A stretch of DNA of 64,000 bases from Pseudomonadota bacterium (GTDB lineage Bacteria > Myxococcota_A > Bradymonadia > Bradymonadales > GCA-2716585), in the NCBI GenBank assembly GCA_005804885.1, contig SYOX01000200.1, positions 1 through 64,000 of the forward strand, given 5' to 3'. Below, one piece after another: positions 7,955 through 15,258 of this stretch (positions within the stretch are counted from its first letter, which is position 1; every line of letters begins with the position of its first letter). The notes below the pieces were generated by a model. The model made no database searches, was not told where the DNA came from, and saw nothing but the letters and a program-made list of their open reading frames with translations. A program made the translations under genes and the position numbers.

Positions 7955-9112
7955 ATGGACGAGCCACGGGTGACGCTGTCGGCGGCGATGCTGGGCTACA
8001 AGTGCAACCAGAAGGGCTGCTGCTGCAAGGGCTGGGTGATCCCCTTCAACCCGGAGGGGTTGGGGCGCATTGCGGACGCGCTGGGTCAGGAGGAGGCCCA
8101 GGAGCGGCTGGGGTGGGGCCTGCAGTTCGTGGTCGACGACGTCAAGGGCGAGATCGAGGCGGTGCACTTTGAGCGGGTGGGCGAGGACGACCGCTGCCGC
8201 TTCCTGGAGCCGCAGGGAGGGTGCGAGATCCACCGCCGCTTCGGGACCGAGGCGCTGCCGGACCTGTGCGTCAACTTCCCGGTGGTGGCCTACGATACGG
8301 GCGAGTCGGTCGAGCTGCATTACGAGGCGGTGTGCCCGTCGGTGCTCGACCAGCTGGCGCACGACCCGACGCCCTACCTGGCGGTGGCGCTGGATCGTGA
8401 GCTGCGGCCAGACATCGCGATCCGGGCGCGCAGCCCGCGCGAGCGGCCTCAGATCGATCTTGGGGGGCTGGAGCTGTCCTGGGAGCAGCTGACGCTGATC
8501 CGGTCGAGGTTGCTCGACGCGCTGGTCGACGTGGAGCGCCCGGCCATCGAGCACCTCTCGGCGATCAGCTACGCCTTCGACAGGCTGCGCGCGGGGCGCC
8601 CGCCGGCCGACTTCGAGGTCAGCTACGGCGACCCCGTCGAGCCCTTCTTTGACTTCTTCGATGCGTGCGCGGGGGTGCACAGCGGCGAGGTCCTGGCGCA
8701 GATGTGGCGTCCATACCGTCGATTTATATGGGATTTTGACGTCAAGGACGAGCGGCTCGGGGATCTGGCCTTCTGGCTGGATCGGTGGACGGAGCCGATG
8801 GAGCGTTGGATGGTTGACCAGGAGCCGCTCTTGAGGCCGCTGCTGGTGCGTTTTTTGGCCCACCGCTACTTCTCGATCTTCATCATGGTGCGCGGGGAGC
8901 TGATCTTCGCCTACGGCTCGGTGCCCCACGCCCAGGCGCTGGCGCTGCGGGTGGCGGCGGCGCTCTCGGGGGCGCTGGGGCGGCCGACGGATCTGGGGAT
9001 CATGAAGGCGGCGCTGGGGTTTTCGGATTACATCTACCGCGGGCTCAAGCTGCCGATGAGCTCTCTGCCGTGGTTCACGCCCCTGTCGGGCGCACCGGAC
9101 GGGCGAGGTTGA
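7955..9112 (+). CDS. YkgJ/FliB-like cysteine-cluster protein
   Basis: 385 residues with AGGAGG just before the ATG. The N-terminal part carries the Cys-cluster signature: YKCNQKGCCCKGWVIPF (residues 15-31), then DRCRFLEPQGGCEIHRRFG and LPDLCVNFP, then a further Cys in EAVCPSV. This order (C..C..CC-x-GW, C-x-F/FL...C-x-I-H, C-x-x-FP) is that of the YkgJ/CxxCxxCC family, which includes the FliB lysine N-methylases. It is thought to bind zinc or an Fe-S cluster. The rest is helical with no recognised domain and no signal peptide. No flagellar genes are nearby, so a flagellin-methylation role is not supported. The 3' end overlaps convergent hisG by 38 bp. Confidence 0.75.
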   Translation: MDEPRVTLSAAMLGYKCNQKGCCCKGWVIPFNPEGLGRIADALGQEEAQERLGWGLQFVVDDVKGEIEAVHFERVGEDDRCRFLEPQGGCEIHRRFGTEALPDLCVNFPVVAYDTGESVELHYEAVCPSVLDQLAHDPTPYLAVALDRELRPDIAIRARSPRERPQIDLGGLELSWEQLTLIRSRLLDALVDVERPAIEHLSAISYAFDRLRAGRPPADFEVSYGDPVEPFFDFFDACAGVHSGEVLAQMWRPYRRFIWDFDVKDERLGDLAFWLDRWTEPMERWMVDQEPLLRPLLVRFLAHRYFSIFIMVRGELIFAYGSVPHAQALALRVAAALSGALGRPTDLGIMKAALGFSDYIYRGLKLPMSSLPWFTPLSGAPDGRG

Positions 9113-9764
9113 GCAGGTCGACGAGGCGGGCGATCTGGGCGAGGCGTTCGCGGCCGGTGGCGCGGTTGGCCAGCAGCTTGGCGCGGCAGGGGGCGATGGG
9201 CTCGACGATCGCGAGGCCCTGCCGGGTGAGCGCCAGTTCGTCCTCGACGGCCATGAGCACGGCATCGGCCAGCCCGAGCAGGGGTGCCAGCTCGACCTCC
9301 TGGGTCAGCGCGATCAGCTCCACGTTCCAGCCGCGCGAGGCGAAGAAGTCCTGGGCGGTGTGTCGCCAGGGTGTGGCCACGCGCAGGTGGGGGCGCTCGA
9401 CGAGTTTGCCCAGCTCGGTGCCCTCGGGGGCGACCAGGGCCATGACCCCGGCCTCGAAGGAGAAGGTGAAGGGGCGATAGACCCTGGCGTCGCGCTCGCG
9501 CAGGACGTGCTGGCGGGCCACGCCCAGATCCGCCACGCCGTGCTCGACGTAGACGGGGATGTCGGCCTCGTGGACGGTCAGCGAGGCGAGCCCGAAGCCG
9601 AGCCAGTCGACGATCAGGGGGTCGTCGTCCAGGACGAAGTCGCGGCCGCCGGGGAGGCGCTGGGAGAGGGAGAGGCCGGCGGCGTTGAGCGCTTCGCGGG
9701 TCCATGCGCCGAGGGCCTCGTCGGGCAGCACGAGCCGCAAGAAGCCGGGATCATTGGCGATCAT
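9075..9764 (-). CDS. hisG: ATP phosphoribosyltransferase, short form (HisG-S)
   Basis: 229 residues, the length of the short catalytic HisG that lacks the regulatory ACT-like domain. Characteristic segments are DIPVYVEHGVADLGVARQHV (substrate-binding loop), RVATPWRHTAQDFF and LGLADAVLMAVE (PRPP-binding region, diverged from the usual D-x-V-xxTG). It catalyses the first step of histidine synthesis (ATP + PRPP to PR-ATP). Short HisG works only in a hetero-octamer with HisZ, which is encoded immediately upstream with a 14-bp overlap. The usual TG(x)T motif of the PRPP loop is replaced by MAVEDE, so activity relative to typical HisG-S deserves checking. Confidence 0.8.
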   Translation of the reverse strand: MIANDPGFLRLVLPDEALGAWTREALNAAGLSLSQRLPGGRDFVLDDDPLIVDWLGFGLASLTVHEADIPVYVEHGVADLGVARQHVLRERDARVYRPFTFSFEAGVMALVAPEGTELGKLVERPHLRVATPWRHTAQDFFASRGWNVELIALTQEVELAPLLGLADAVLMAVEDELALTRQGLAIVEPIAPCRAKLLANRATGRERLAQIARLVDLLNLARPVRPTGA

Positions 9765-10875
9765 GGGCCGATCTCCTGTGGGGATCCGGTGCGCCCCCGC
9801 TGCTCTCGACCACGAGGGTGGGCTGATCGCCCTTGCGCCTGGCCAGGGCCTCGCGCAGCCCGGGCAGGGGGTTGTTGGGGTCGACGCGGACGGCCGAGCC
9901 GGCCGGTGCGCTGACCCGCGCGGAGGCGTCGGGCTGGAGGACCTCGATGAGCGCGTCGAGGTGCAGGGAGAAGCCCACGGCGGGCGCCTCGACGCCGAAG
10001 CGGCCGCAGAGGCCGTCGTAGCGCCCGCCGCCGCCGAGCGCGCGGCCGATGCGCTCGCTGACGACCTTGAAGATCGTCCCCGAGTAGTAGGCCGGGCCTT
10101 GCAGGTCGCCCAGGTCGATGTTGAGGCGGTCGCCGAAGCCCAGCTCCGTCAGGGCCGAGGTGAGGCTGTCGAGGCGCCCAAAGGCGAGGTTGAGCGCCGT
10201 GTCGTTGGGGACGGCCCGCTTGATGGCCTCGATCTGCACCTGCCCGCTGTTCAGGCTCGCGATGGCCTCGAGGGCCTCGGCGATGTTGGAGCGTGTCCCG
10301 CTGCGGTGCAGTATGTCGCGCACCTCGAAGGGGTCGCGGGCCTCGGCGGCGGCGTGGATGTCGCGCAGGCGGACCTTGGGCAGGCCGGTCATCTCCAGCA
10401 GGCGCCCCATGACGGCCACCGAGCCGAGGTTGACCTGGCAGCGGTCGGCGCCGATGGCCGAGAGCGTCTCCATGCAGATCAGGATCACCTCCAGCTCAGC
10501 GGAGATGCCCGCGCGCCCGATCAGCTCGATCCCGATCTGGTAGGACTCGCTCTGATCCCGGCCGAAGGCCCGCTGCGCGCGCACGACCCGGTTGGCGTAG
10601 CAGGCCCGCAAGACCTTGGAGTCCTTGTAGAGCTGGCGAGCGTAGAGCCTCGCGACCGCGGGGGTGACGTCGGCTCTGAGCACCCGCAGGTTGCCGTCCT
10701 TGTCGATGACCTGGAGGGTCTGCTGGAGCGTGCCGGCGCTCTCGCCAGGCTCGAAGGTGTCCAGCAGGGGCACCTCGATGTCCCGGTAGCTCCAGCCTCG
10801 GAAGATGTGGACGGCGCGCTGGATGACGTCTCGCCTCAGGCTGACGGCCTGAGACAGCGGCTCATAGTGGCTCAT
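9751..10875 (-). CDS. hisZ: ATP phosphoribosyltransferase regulatory subunit HisZ
   Basis: 374 residues from the ATG at 10875 (MSHYEPLSQAVSLRRD); a 39-codon upstream extension looks non-coding. It is a class II aaRS-like fold related to HisRS: IEVPLLDTFEPG (motif 1 area), LRADVTPAVARLYA (motif 2 start), and GGGRYDGLCGRFG (HisA/HisZ motif near residue 310). It lacks the C-terminal anticodon-binding domain of a true histidyl-tRNA synthetase, and its linkage to hisG argues for HisZ. It would activate HisG-S and give feedback control by histidine. An 8-bp hairpin lies 35 bp upstream. Confidence 0.85.
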   Translation of the reverse strand: MSHYEPLSQAVSLRRDVIQRAVHIFRGWSYRDIEVPLLDTFEPGESAGTLQQTLQVIDKDGNLRVLRADVTPAVARLYARQLYKDSKVLRACYANRVVRAQRAFGRDQSESYQIGIELIGRAGISAELEVILICMETLSAIGADRCQVNLGSVAVMGRLLEMTGLPKVRLRDIHAAAEARDPFEVRDILHRSGTRSNIAEALEAIASLNSGQVQIEAIKRAVPNDTALNLAFGRLDSLTSALTELGFGDRLNIDLGDLQGPAYYSGTIFKVVSERIGRALGGGGRYDGLCGRFGVEAPAVGFSLHLDALIEVLQPDASARVSAPAGSAVRVDPNNPLPGLREALARRKGDQPTLVVESSGGAPDPHRRSAHDRQ

Positions 10876-10909
10876 GGCTTGCGAAAAGACCCGTCGGCGG
10901 CCGGTCGAT

Positions 10910-10930
10910 CCGGACGCCCCTTGCGTCCGG
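10910..10930 (-). promoter_or_regulatory. Perfect hairpin in the hisZ leader
   Basis: CCGGACGC (10910-10917) and GCGTCCGG (10923-10930) form an 8-bp stem with a 5-nt loop, 35 bp upstream of the hisZ start on the transcribed strand. It is not followed by a T-run directly, although a short GGTCTTTT follows about 20 nt later. It could be a protein-binding or attenuation element. No histidine-rich leader peptide is evident. Confidence 0.35.
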
Positions 10931-11054
10931 CCCCAAGCCCCAAGTAAACACATGCCCCAGAGGGCCAGGCGACGATCTGGCCCCTCGCCCACCGCAGCCG
11001 CACCGCGAGCGCTCAGGAAGCGCAGCGCGCGGCGGCCTCGATCGCAGGCCCCAG

Positions 11055-11399
11055 ATGCCCAAACCGCTGCCAGGCGCCCGAAAGCGGCCTGAGATCAACG
11101 ACAAAACCCCCCCCGTGTCAAGGCGCACCGGGGCGGCGAGGCGCGCCTGGCGCTCCGTCGCGATCTGGGGTCTGCTGATGGCGACGCTGGCGGCCTGCGG
11201 AGAGGAGCCGACGGCGCCCCGCGCCCGCGTCGGGGAGGGCTGCGCCCGCAATGACGACTGCGCCGAGGGGCTGGCCTGCCTCCAGACGGAGCTGCGCTGC
11301 GTGGTGCTGTGCGCGCTCGACAGCGACGACTGCGGCGCCGGGATCGCCTGTCAGGCCGCCGGACAGCTCGGCTTCTGCCCCCTGCCCCCCGCCCAGTGA
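11055..11399 (+). CDS. Small Cys-rich lipoprotein
   Basis: 114 residues from the ATG at 11055. A GTG at 11115 (VSRRTGAARR) would give a more usual signal peptide length and may be the true start. The basic region is followed by SVAIWGLLMATLAAC, a clear lipobox with Cys as the first mature residue. The mature part is about 65 residues with eight cysteines in a knot-like pattern (GCARNDDCAEGLACLQ, CVVLCALDSDDCGAGIAC), the D-C-x(2)-G-x(2)-C pattern also seen in the larger lipoprotein at 11764. The function is unknown. It is probably a secreted or membrane-tethered disulfide-rich domain and is divergent from hisZ. Confidence 0.6.
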   Translation: MPKPLPGARKRPEINDKTPPVSRRTGAARRAWRSVAIWGLLMATLAACGEEPTAPRARVGEGCARNDDCAEGLACLQTELRCVVLCALDSDDCGAGIACQAAGQLGFCPLPPAQ

Positions 11400-11580
11400 T
11401 CCGGCCGAGGTGGTCCGCCTCTCCTCCCCGGCCCAGGGCGCATCGACGCCGCCGCCGAGGCCGCTCACGAGGCTCGCTTGACTCCGGCGAGGGCGTCGGG
11501 CAGTCTGCGTGCGCCTCGCGAGCGCGGACACGTCCGCGCGACAGCCAGGGGGAGAGACGTCAACATTCGATCACCCGCGC

Positions 11581-11597
11581 GGGCACTTCTCTTGCAT
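11581..11597 (+). promoter_or_regulatory. Sigma54-type promoter candidate upstream of the EGQP lipoprotein
   Basis: GGGCACTTCTCTTGCAT has the invariant GG and GC of -24/-12 promoters separated by 10 bases and matches TGGCAC-N5-TTGCA except the first base. It would give a leader of about 155 nt before the ATG at 11764. The 11400-11763 interval contains no convincing gene otherwise. Confidence 0.4.
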
Positions 11598-11763
11598 GGG
11601 GGCTCGTCCCGAGCAGGTCAGAGGGCCCAAAAGCCCGCCATCACCAGGAGACATTCTCCGCCGACACCACCCTAACGCGCCTACAAAAGACCGGGTCCCA
11701 CTCTATTCTCATGCACTGGTCGCTTTGATGGACGGGTCCCGAAACCAGAAGAGAGCCATCTTC

Positions 11764-12780
11764 ATGAAACTGAGCCACTTGATCGCGCTTCTTTCCTGTC
11801 TGTTTTTGAGCGTCGGCGCCATCGGCTGCGTCGCCGAGCTTGGCGGCAGCGGCGATGACAACGACTGCGTCTCCGACGCCGACTGCTCTGACGGGGAGCG
11901 CTGCTTCCGCCAGGGCGACGCGCAGTTCTGCGTCACGCCCTGCGCCGACGACATCGACTGCGGCAACGGCGAGAGCTGCCAGGGCGGCGCTTGCCTGGCC
12001 GACGACGACGGCGGCGAGCCGGAGGGTCAGCCGGAGGGTCAGCCCGAGGGTCAGCCGGAGGGTCAGCCCGAGGCCCAGCCGGAGGGTCAGCCGGAGGGTC
12101 AGCCCGAGGGCAACCCCGACGTCCCCCCCGGCGCCTGCCAGGACGCCTGCACGCACCTCTTCGGCTGCCTCGCCGACATCTGCCCCCCCGAAGTCCAGGC
12201 CCAGATCGAGGACATCCCCGGCTGCGTGGCCGACTGCGAGGCCGATCCCGCGTTTGACCCGGCCGGCGTGCTGGCGCTCTCCTGCGAGGAGCTCCAGGGC
12301 GGCATCTGCCAGGCCAACCCCCAGCTCGGCGACGTCTGCACCTGCCCCGGCGCCGGCCCCAACGAGACCAACGCTGGCGCCGCCTGCCAGGCCGATGAGG
12401 ACTGCGAGACCGGCGCCCTGCAAGGCGGCTGCGTCCCCGCGACCGATCCGATGACGGGCGAGGAGACTGGCTTCGACGGCGGCTACTGCATCGCCCAGGG
12501 CTGCCAGGGCAACGAGTCCTGCGGCGAAGGCAACCAGTGCATCACGCTCAACACCGAGCAGGGCCCGGCCAACTTCTGCCTCGGCGGCTGCGTGCCCAGC
12601 CAGGGCCGCTCGGTCTGCCGCGGCGGCTACGGCTGCTGGGACGTGACCGAGGGCCAGGACGGCACCGCCGGCGTCTGCTTCCCCGAGTGCGGCGGCGACG
12701 CCGAGTGCTGCCCCGAGGACAACCCGATGTGCGGCGCCACCTGCGACGCCGGCACCGGCTCCTGCGTCGGCGGCAACTGA
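11764..12780 (+). CDS. Cys-rich lipoprotein with EGQP repeat linker
   Basis: 338 residues starting MKLSHLIALLSCLFLSVGAI with lipobox AIGC (Cys about residue 22). Three Cys-rich segments follow. The first is DCVSDADCSDGERCF...CADDIDCGNGESCQGG. A linker of seven to eight EGQP/EAQP/EGNP units encoded by a 12-bp tandem repeat (about 12016-12115) separates it from a helical Cys-rich domain CQDACTHLFGCLADICPP...CEADP. The C-terminal part has more D/N-x-S-C-G-E-G-x-x-C modules. This looks like an outer-surface lipoprotein with small disulfide-stabilised modules, a layout common in Myxococcota. No enzymatic motif is seen. A terminator follows about 60 bp after the stop. Confidence 0.75.
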   Translation: MKLSHLIALLSCLFLSVGAIGCVAELGGSGDDNDCVSDADCSDGERCFRQGDAQFCVTPCADDIDCGNGESCQGGACLADDDGGEPEGQPEGQPEGQPEGQPEAQPEGQPEGQPEGNPDVPPGACQDACTHLFGCLADICPPEVQAQIEDIPGCVADCEADPAFDPAGVLALSCEELQGGICQANPQLGDVCTCPGAGPNETNAGAACQADEDCETGALQGGCVPATDPMTGEETGFDGGYCIAQGCQGNESCGEGNQCITLNTEQGPANFCLGGCVPSQGRSVCRGGYGCWDVTEGQDGTAGVCFPECGGDAECCPEDNPMCGATCDAGTGSCVGGN

Positions 12781-12841
12781 TCCCGCGACCACTGGCGCTC
12801 GCGAGGCCCACGCGCCTCGTGGGTGCCGGCCTGGGCATCGG

Positions 12842-12879
12842 CGAGGTCGGGCCTTCGGGTCCGGCCTCGCGTCGTTTTT
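12842..12879 (+). terminator. Intrinsic terminator of the EGQP lipoprotein gene
   Basis: CGAGGTCGGGCC, loop TTCG, GGTCCGGCCTCG form a 12-bp stem with G-U pairs and a stable UUCG tetraloop, followed by CGTCGTTTTT. Confidence 0.75.
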
Positions 12880-12948
12880 GGGCTTGCCTGGTTGGGGAAC
12901 GTGTGTTAAATCCTCCACCCCTGAGGTGATCTTTTCAGATCACCGCGC

Positions 12949-13020
12949 GCGCGTGTAACTCAGCGGGAGAGTGCATCCTTCACACGGATGAAGTCGCTGG
13001 TTCGATCCCAGCCATGCGCA
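12949..13020 (+). tRNA. tRNA-Val (anticodon CAC)
   Basis: The acceptor stem is GCGCGTG/CATGCGC. The D stem is ACTC/GAGT. The anticodon stem is CATCC/GGATG with loop TTCACAC (anticodon CAC at 12981-12983). The T arm is GCTGG-TTCGATC-CCAGC. All helices pair, with one G-U in the acceptor. The discriminator A at 13020 is followed by CCT, so the terminal CCA is not fully encoded and must be added post-transcriptionally. A terminator-like hairpin follows 5 bases later. Confidence 0.93.
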
Positions 13021-13025
13021 CCTTG

Positions 13026-13062
13026 AACGGCCTGTCAGCAACCTGACAGGCCGTTGTCGCTT
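13026..13062 (+). terminator. Terminator-like hairpin after tRNA-Val
   Basis: AACGGCCTGTCAG (13026-13038), loop CAAC, CTGACAGGCCGTT (13043-13055) is a perfect 13-bp inverted repeat. The following GTCGCTT is only weakly T-rich. It probably ends the tRNA transcript. Confidence 0.65.
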
Positions 13063-13130
13063 GGGCTCCCCGCGCCTCAAGAAGCTGATCCTGCCAGATC
13101 GGACGACGCCCTCACCGGCGGTCGGTCCTC

Positions 13131-14324
13131 TCAAAAGGAGAGCTGGCCGAGCAAGGTCGTCTGGAGCTTCTGCGCGTCCTCCCCCGGGTAGAGATCCAGA
13201 TCGAGGACGAAGCCCACCGGCCCCAACACGACGCTGAGCTGGCCCCGGACCCCCACCTGGAGGTCGGGCAGGGCTCGAACAGGCACCCCGACCCCGAGGC
13301 CCAGCGAGGGGAAGATCAGGGCCATGGGCGAGGCGACCTCGACGGTGGGGGTCACGGCGAGCCAGTCGCTCAGGTTGGAGTCTGCGGCGACGGAGACCAG
13401 CAGCCAGGGCATGGCCGCGACCTCCCAGCCGAGGCGCAGGCGCCCGCCGCCCTCCTGGCCGAAGGCGCCGCCGAGGCCGAGCAAGACGCCGCCAGGGTTG
13501 AAGGAGGGCGCCGGGACGGAGAGCCGGATGGAGAGCGCGTCGCCGGCCTCCTGCCCCACCGTCACGGTGTGGAAGCGCTCGCCGTCGCTCACCTTGCTGG
13601 TCCACCGTGGCGCCTTGGCCTCGGGATCGGCGGGCTGATCGAAGGCGAGGTCCGCGCGCCAGCCGACCGGGTGGTAGACCTCGATGGTGATGGCGCCGAC
13701 GCCGCCCCAGGTGCGGATGGGCGCCAGGAAGTAGTTGACGCCGTAGCGGTGATCCTCCTGCTCCTTGGCGAAGAGCAGGTGGCGGGCCTTGGCGGCGCTC
13801 GTGGCGTAGCTGCCGACCTCGTGGAGTCCGGGCTTGAAGGGCTCGACGGTCGCCATGACCTGCCGGGTCTGGCCCGCGTCGACCCTCAGATCAAAGCCCT
13901 GGCGCTGCTCGATGACCCCGAGCCGCCCCTGGGGCTGCGACTCTCGCAGGCCCACGCTGACGCCGCGCACGAGGCCGTCGAGCGCCTCGACCTCCGCCGC
14001 GCTCAAGGCCCTGGACGCCGCCACCCCGTCCACCTTGATCGTCACCTCCCCGAGCTGATCGCCGTAGAAGGCCGCCACGACCTCCTGAGCCACCTCGGTG
14101 GGGTTGTTGATCGTGTAGACGGCCTCGATCTCGCACGAGGGATCCCCGGCGATCTCGCGGCAGCGGATCGACAGCCGCTCGTCGACGACGACGAGGGGGG
14201 TCCGCGCGATCGCGTCGGGCCCGGAGAGGCTCGTCGGGGTGAAGAAGGCCGCGATGTTGGCGCTGGCGGCCGCCGGCGCCATTGCGGAAAGAAAAGACAG
14301 CAAGACAAAGGGTTTGCAGCGCAA
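13131..14324 (-). CDS. Exported protein of unknown function
   Basis: 397 residues from a TTG start (14324) with GGAGGAGG six bases upstream. A Sec signal peptide with cleavage likely after ASA (residues about 1-22, FVLLSFLSAMAPAAASA) leads into a beta-rich mature domain. The first part contains two cysteines (RCREIAGDPSCEI), then blocks such as AVYTINNPTEVAQEVVAAFYG and EPFKPGLHEVGSYATSAAKA. The second half is rich in Gly and alternating hydrophobics (LGLGGAFGQEGGGRLRLGWE, LGLGVGVPVRALPDLQVGVR) ending in LSF, suggesting outer-membrane beta strands, although this is not certain. No named family was recognised. It is transcribed toward tRNA-Val. Confidence 0.55.
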   Translation of the reverse strand: MRCKPFVLLSFLSAMAPAAASANIAAFFTPTSLSGPDAIARTPLVVVDERLSIRCREIAGDPSCEIEAVYTINNPTEVAQEVVAAFYGDQLGEVTIKVDGVAASRALSAAEVEALDGLVRGVSVGLRESQPQGRLGVIEQRQGFDLRVDAGQTRQVMATVEPFKPGLHEVGSYATSAAKARHLLFAKEQEDHRYGVNYFLAPIRTWGGVGAITIEVYHPVGWRADLAFDQPADPEAKAPRWTSKVSDGERFHTVTVGQEAGDALSIRLSVPAPSFNPGGVLLGLGGAFGQEGGGRLRLGWEVAAMPWLLVSVAADSNLSDWLAVTPTVEVASPMALIFPSLGLGVGVPVRALPDLQVGVRGQLSVVLGPVGFVLDLDLYPGEDAQKLQTTLLGQLSF

Positions 14325-14400
14325 TGTGTCCTCCTCCGGTCGAGCGCGTCGACGATCCTATCGAGGCGGCCTGGAGCCTCACTTCGGGGCTTGAGGCCCT

Positions 14401-15258
14401 TCAGTCAAGCTCCAACACCTCGATCCGCGTGCTCCGGATGATGTTGCGCAGGATCTGACGGGCCATCGCCTCCTCGCCCATCTCATCGGGCGCCACGCCA
14501 TCGAGCAGCGCGCCGGGGACGCGCTCGACGCGGACCAGCGCGCCGACGGTCCCCTCCAGCTCAAGCTCGAAGGCGCTCGTTATCTTCCCGAAGCCCCCTG
14601 GAGGGAAGAGGTCGAAGAGCACCGCCGTCGCCAGCCCCGTCTCCACCTTGAAGGGCGCGGGCTCGCCCCCCGGCGGCGTCCACGTGCCCTCAAGGAGCAG
14701 GCTGACGCCCTCCAGATCGAGGTCCGTCGGCATGTCGAGGGTCTGCGTGTCCGCGCGCCCGATCAAGTAGTGGACCTGGCAGTAGCGCGAGGGGCCGAGG
14801 CGGACCGCGCCAAACTCCAGCGCGTCGAGGCCGGTGAGCGACTCGACCCGAGAGGCGGTGACGGCGGCGGGGTTGACGTCGCCGCCGTGCCCCGCCCAGG
14901 CCACGGAGGGGCCGAGGATCGACCGCCACCAGCTCGCCTCGGGGGCGCACTCGACCAGCTCGGCGCTGGCGCTGACGAGGAAGCCCCGAGTCACCTCGAA
15001 GCGGTGGCCGAGGTCGTTGGTCACCGACCAGCCTCCCCCGGCCACGCGCTCGATCCTCGACAGGTCCCATTCCAGCGCATAGACCACCTCACCGGGCTCC
15101 ACGGCAGGCGCCTCGTCGCCCGACCCCTCGGCGGGGTCAGGTTCCTCGGCGAGGTGCGCCCCGGAGTCGCCGCAGCCCCCCCAGGCCAGCCAGGCCAGGA
15201 GCGACGCCGTCAGCGCCGCCCGGGTGGCCCTGGGGTGGCGGTGCGGGCGCCGCCTCAT
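14401..15258 (-). CDS. Putative lipoprotein, second gene of the YHYH operon
   Basis: 285 residues from the ATG at 15258, which overlaps the stop of the upstream YHYH lipoprotein gene (ATGA), so the pair is translationally coupled. The N-terminus is MRRRPHRHPR, a hydrophobic stretch and the lipobox AWGGC. An acidic Pro/Glu linker precedes a beta-rich domain (VVYALEWDLSRIERVAGGGW, CQVHYLIGRADTQTLDMPTD, SLLLEGTWTPPGGEPAPF, FKVETGLATAVLFDLFPPGG). This is reminiscent of the MbnP/DUF4382-like class of secreted metal-associated beta proteins, but I cannot assign a family with confidence. The C-terminus is helical and ends IEVLELD. The YHYH partner suggests a shared extracellular task. Confidence 0.6.
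   Translation of the reverse strand: MRRRPHRHPRATRAALTASLLAWLAWGGCGDSGAHLAEEPDPAEGSGDEAPAVEPGEVVYALEWDLSRIERVAGGGWSVTNDLGHRFEVTRGFLVSASAELVECAPEASWWRSILGPSVAWAGHGGDVNPAAVTASRVESLTGLDALEFGAVRLGPSRYCQVHYLIGRADTQTLDMPTDLDLEGVSLLLEGTWTPPGGEPAPFKVETGLATAVLFDLFPPGGFGKITSAFELELEGTVGALVRVERVPGALLDGVAPDEMGEEAMARQILRNIIRSTRIEVLELD

Noticed and set aside
9751-10875. Histidyl-tRNA synthetase instead of HisZ
   Set aside because: It lacks the C-terminal anticodon-binding domain, is short (374 aa) and is coupled to short-form hisG, which requires HisZ.
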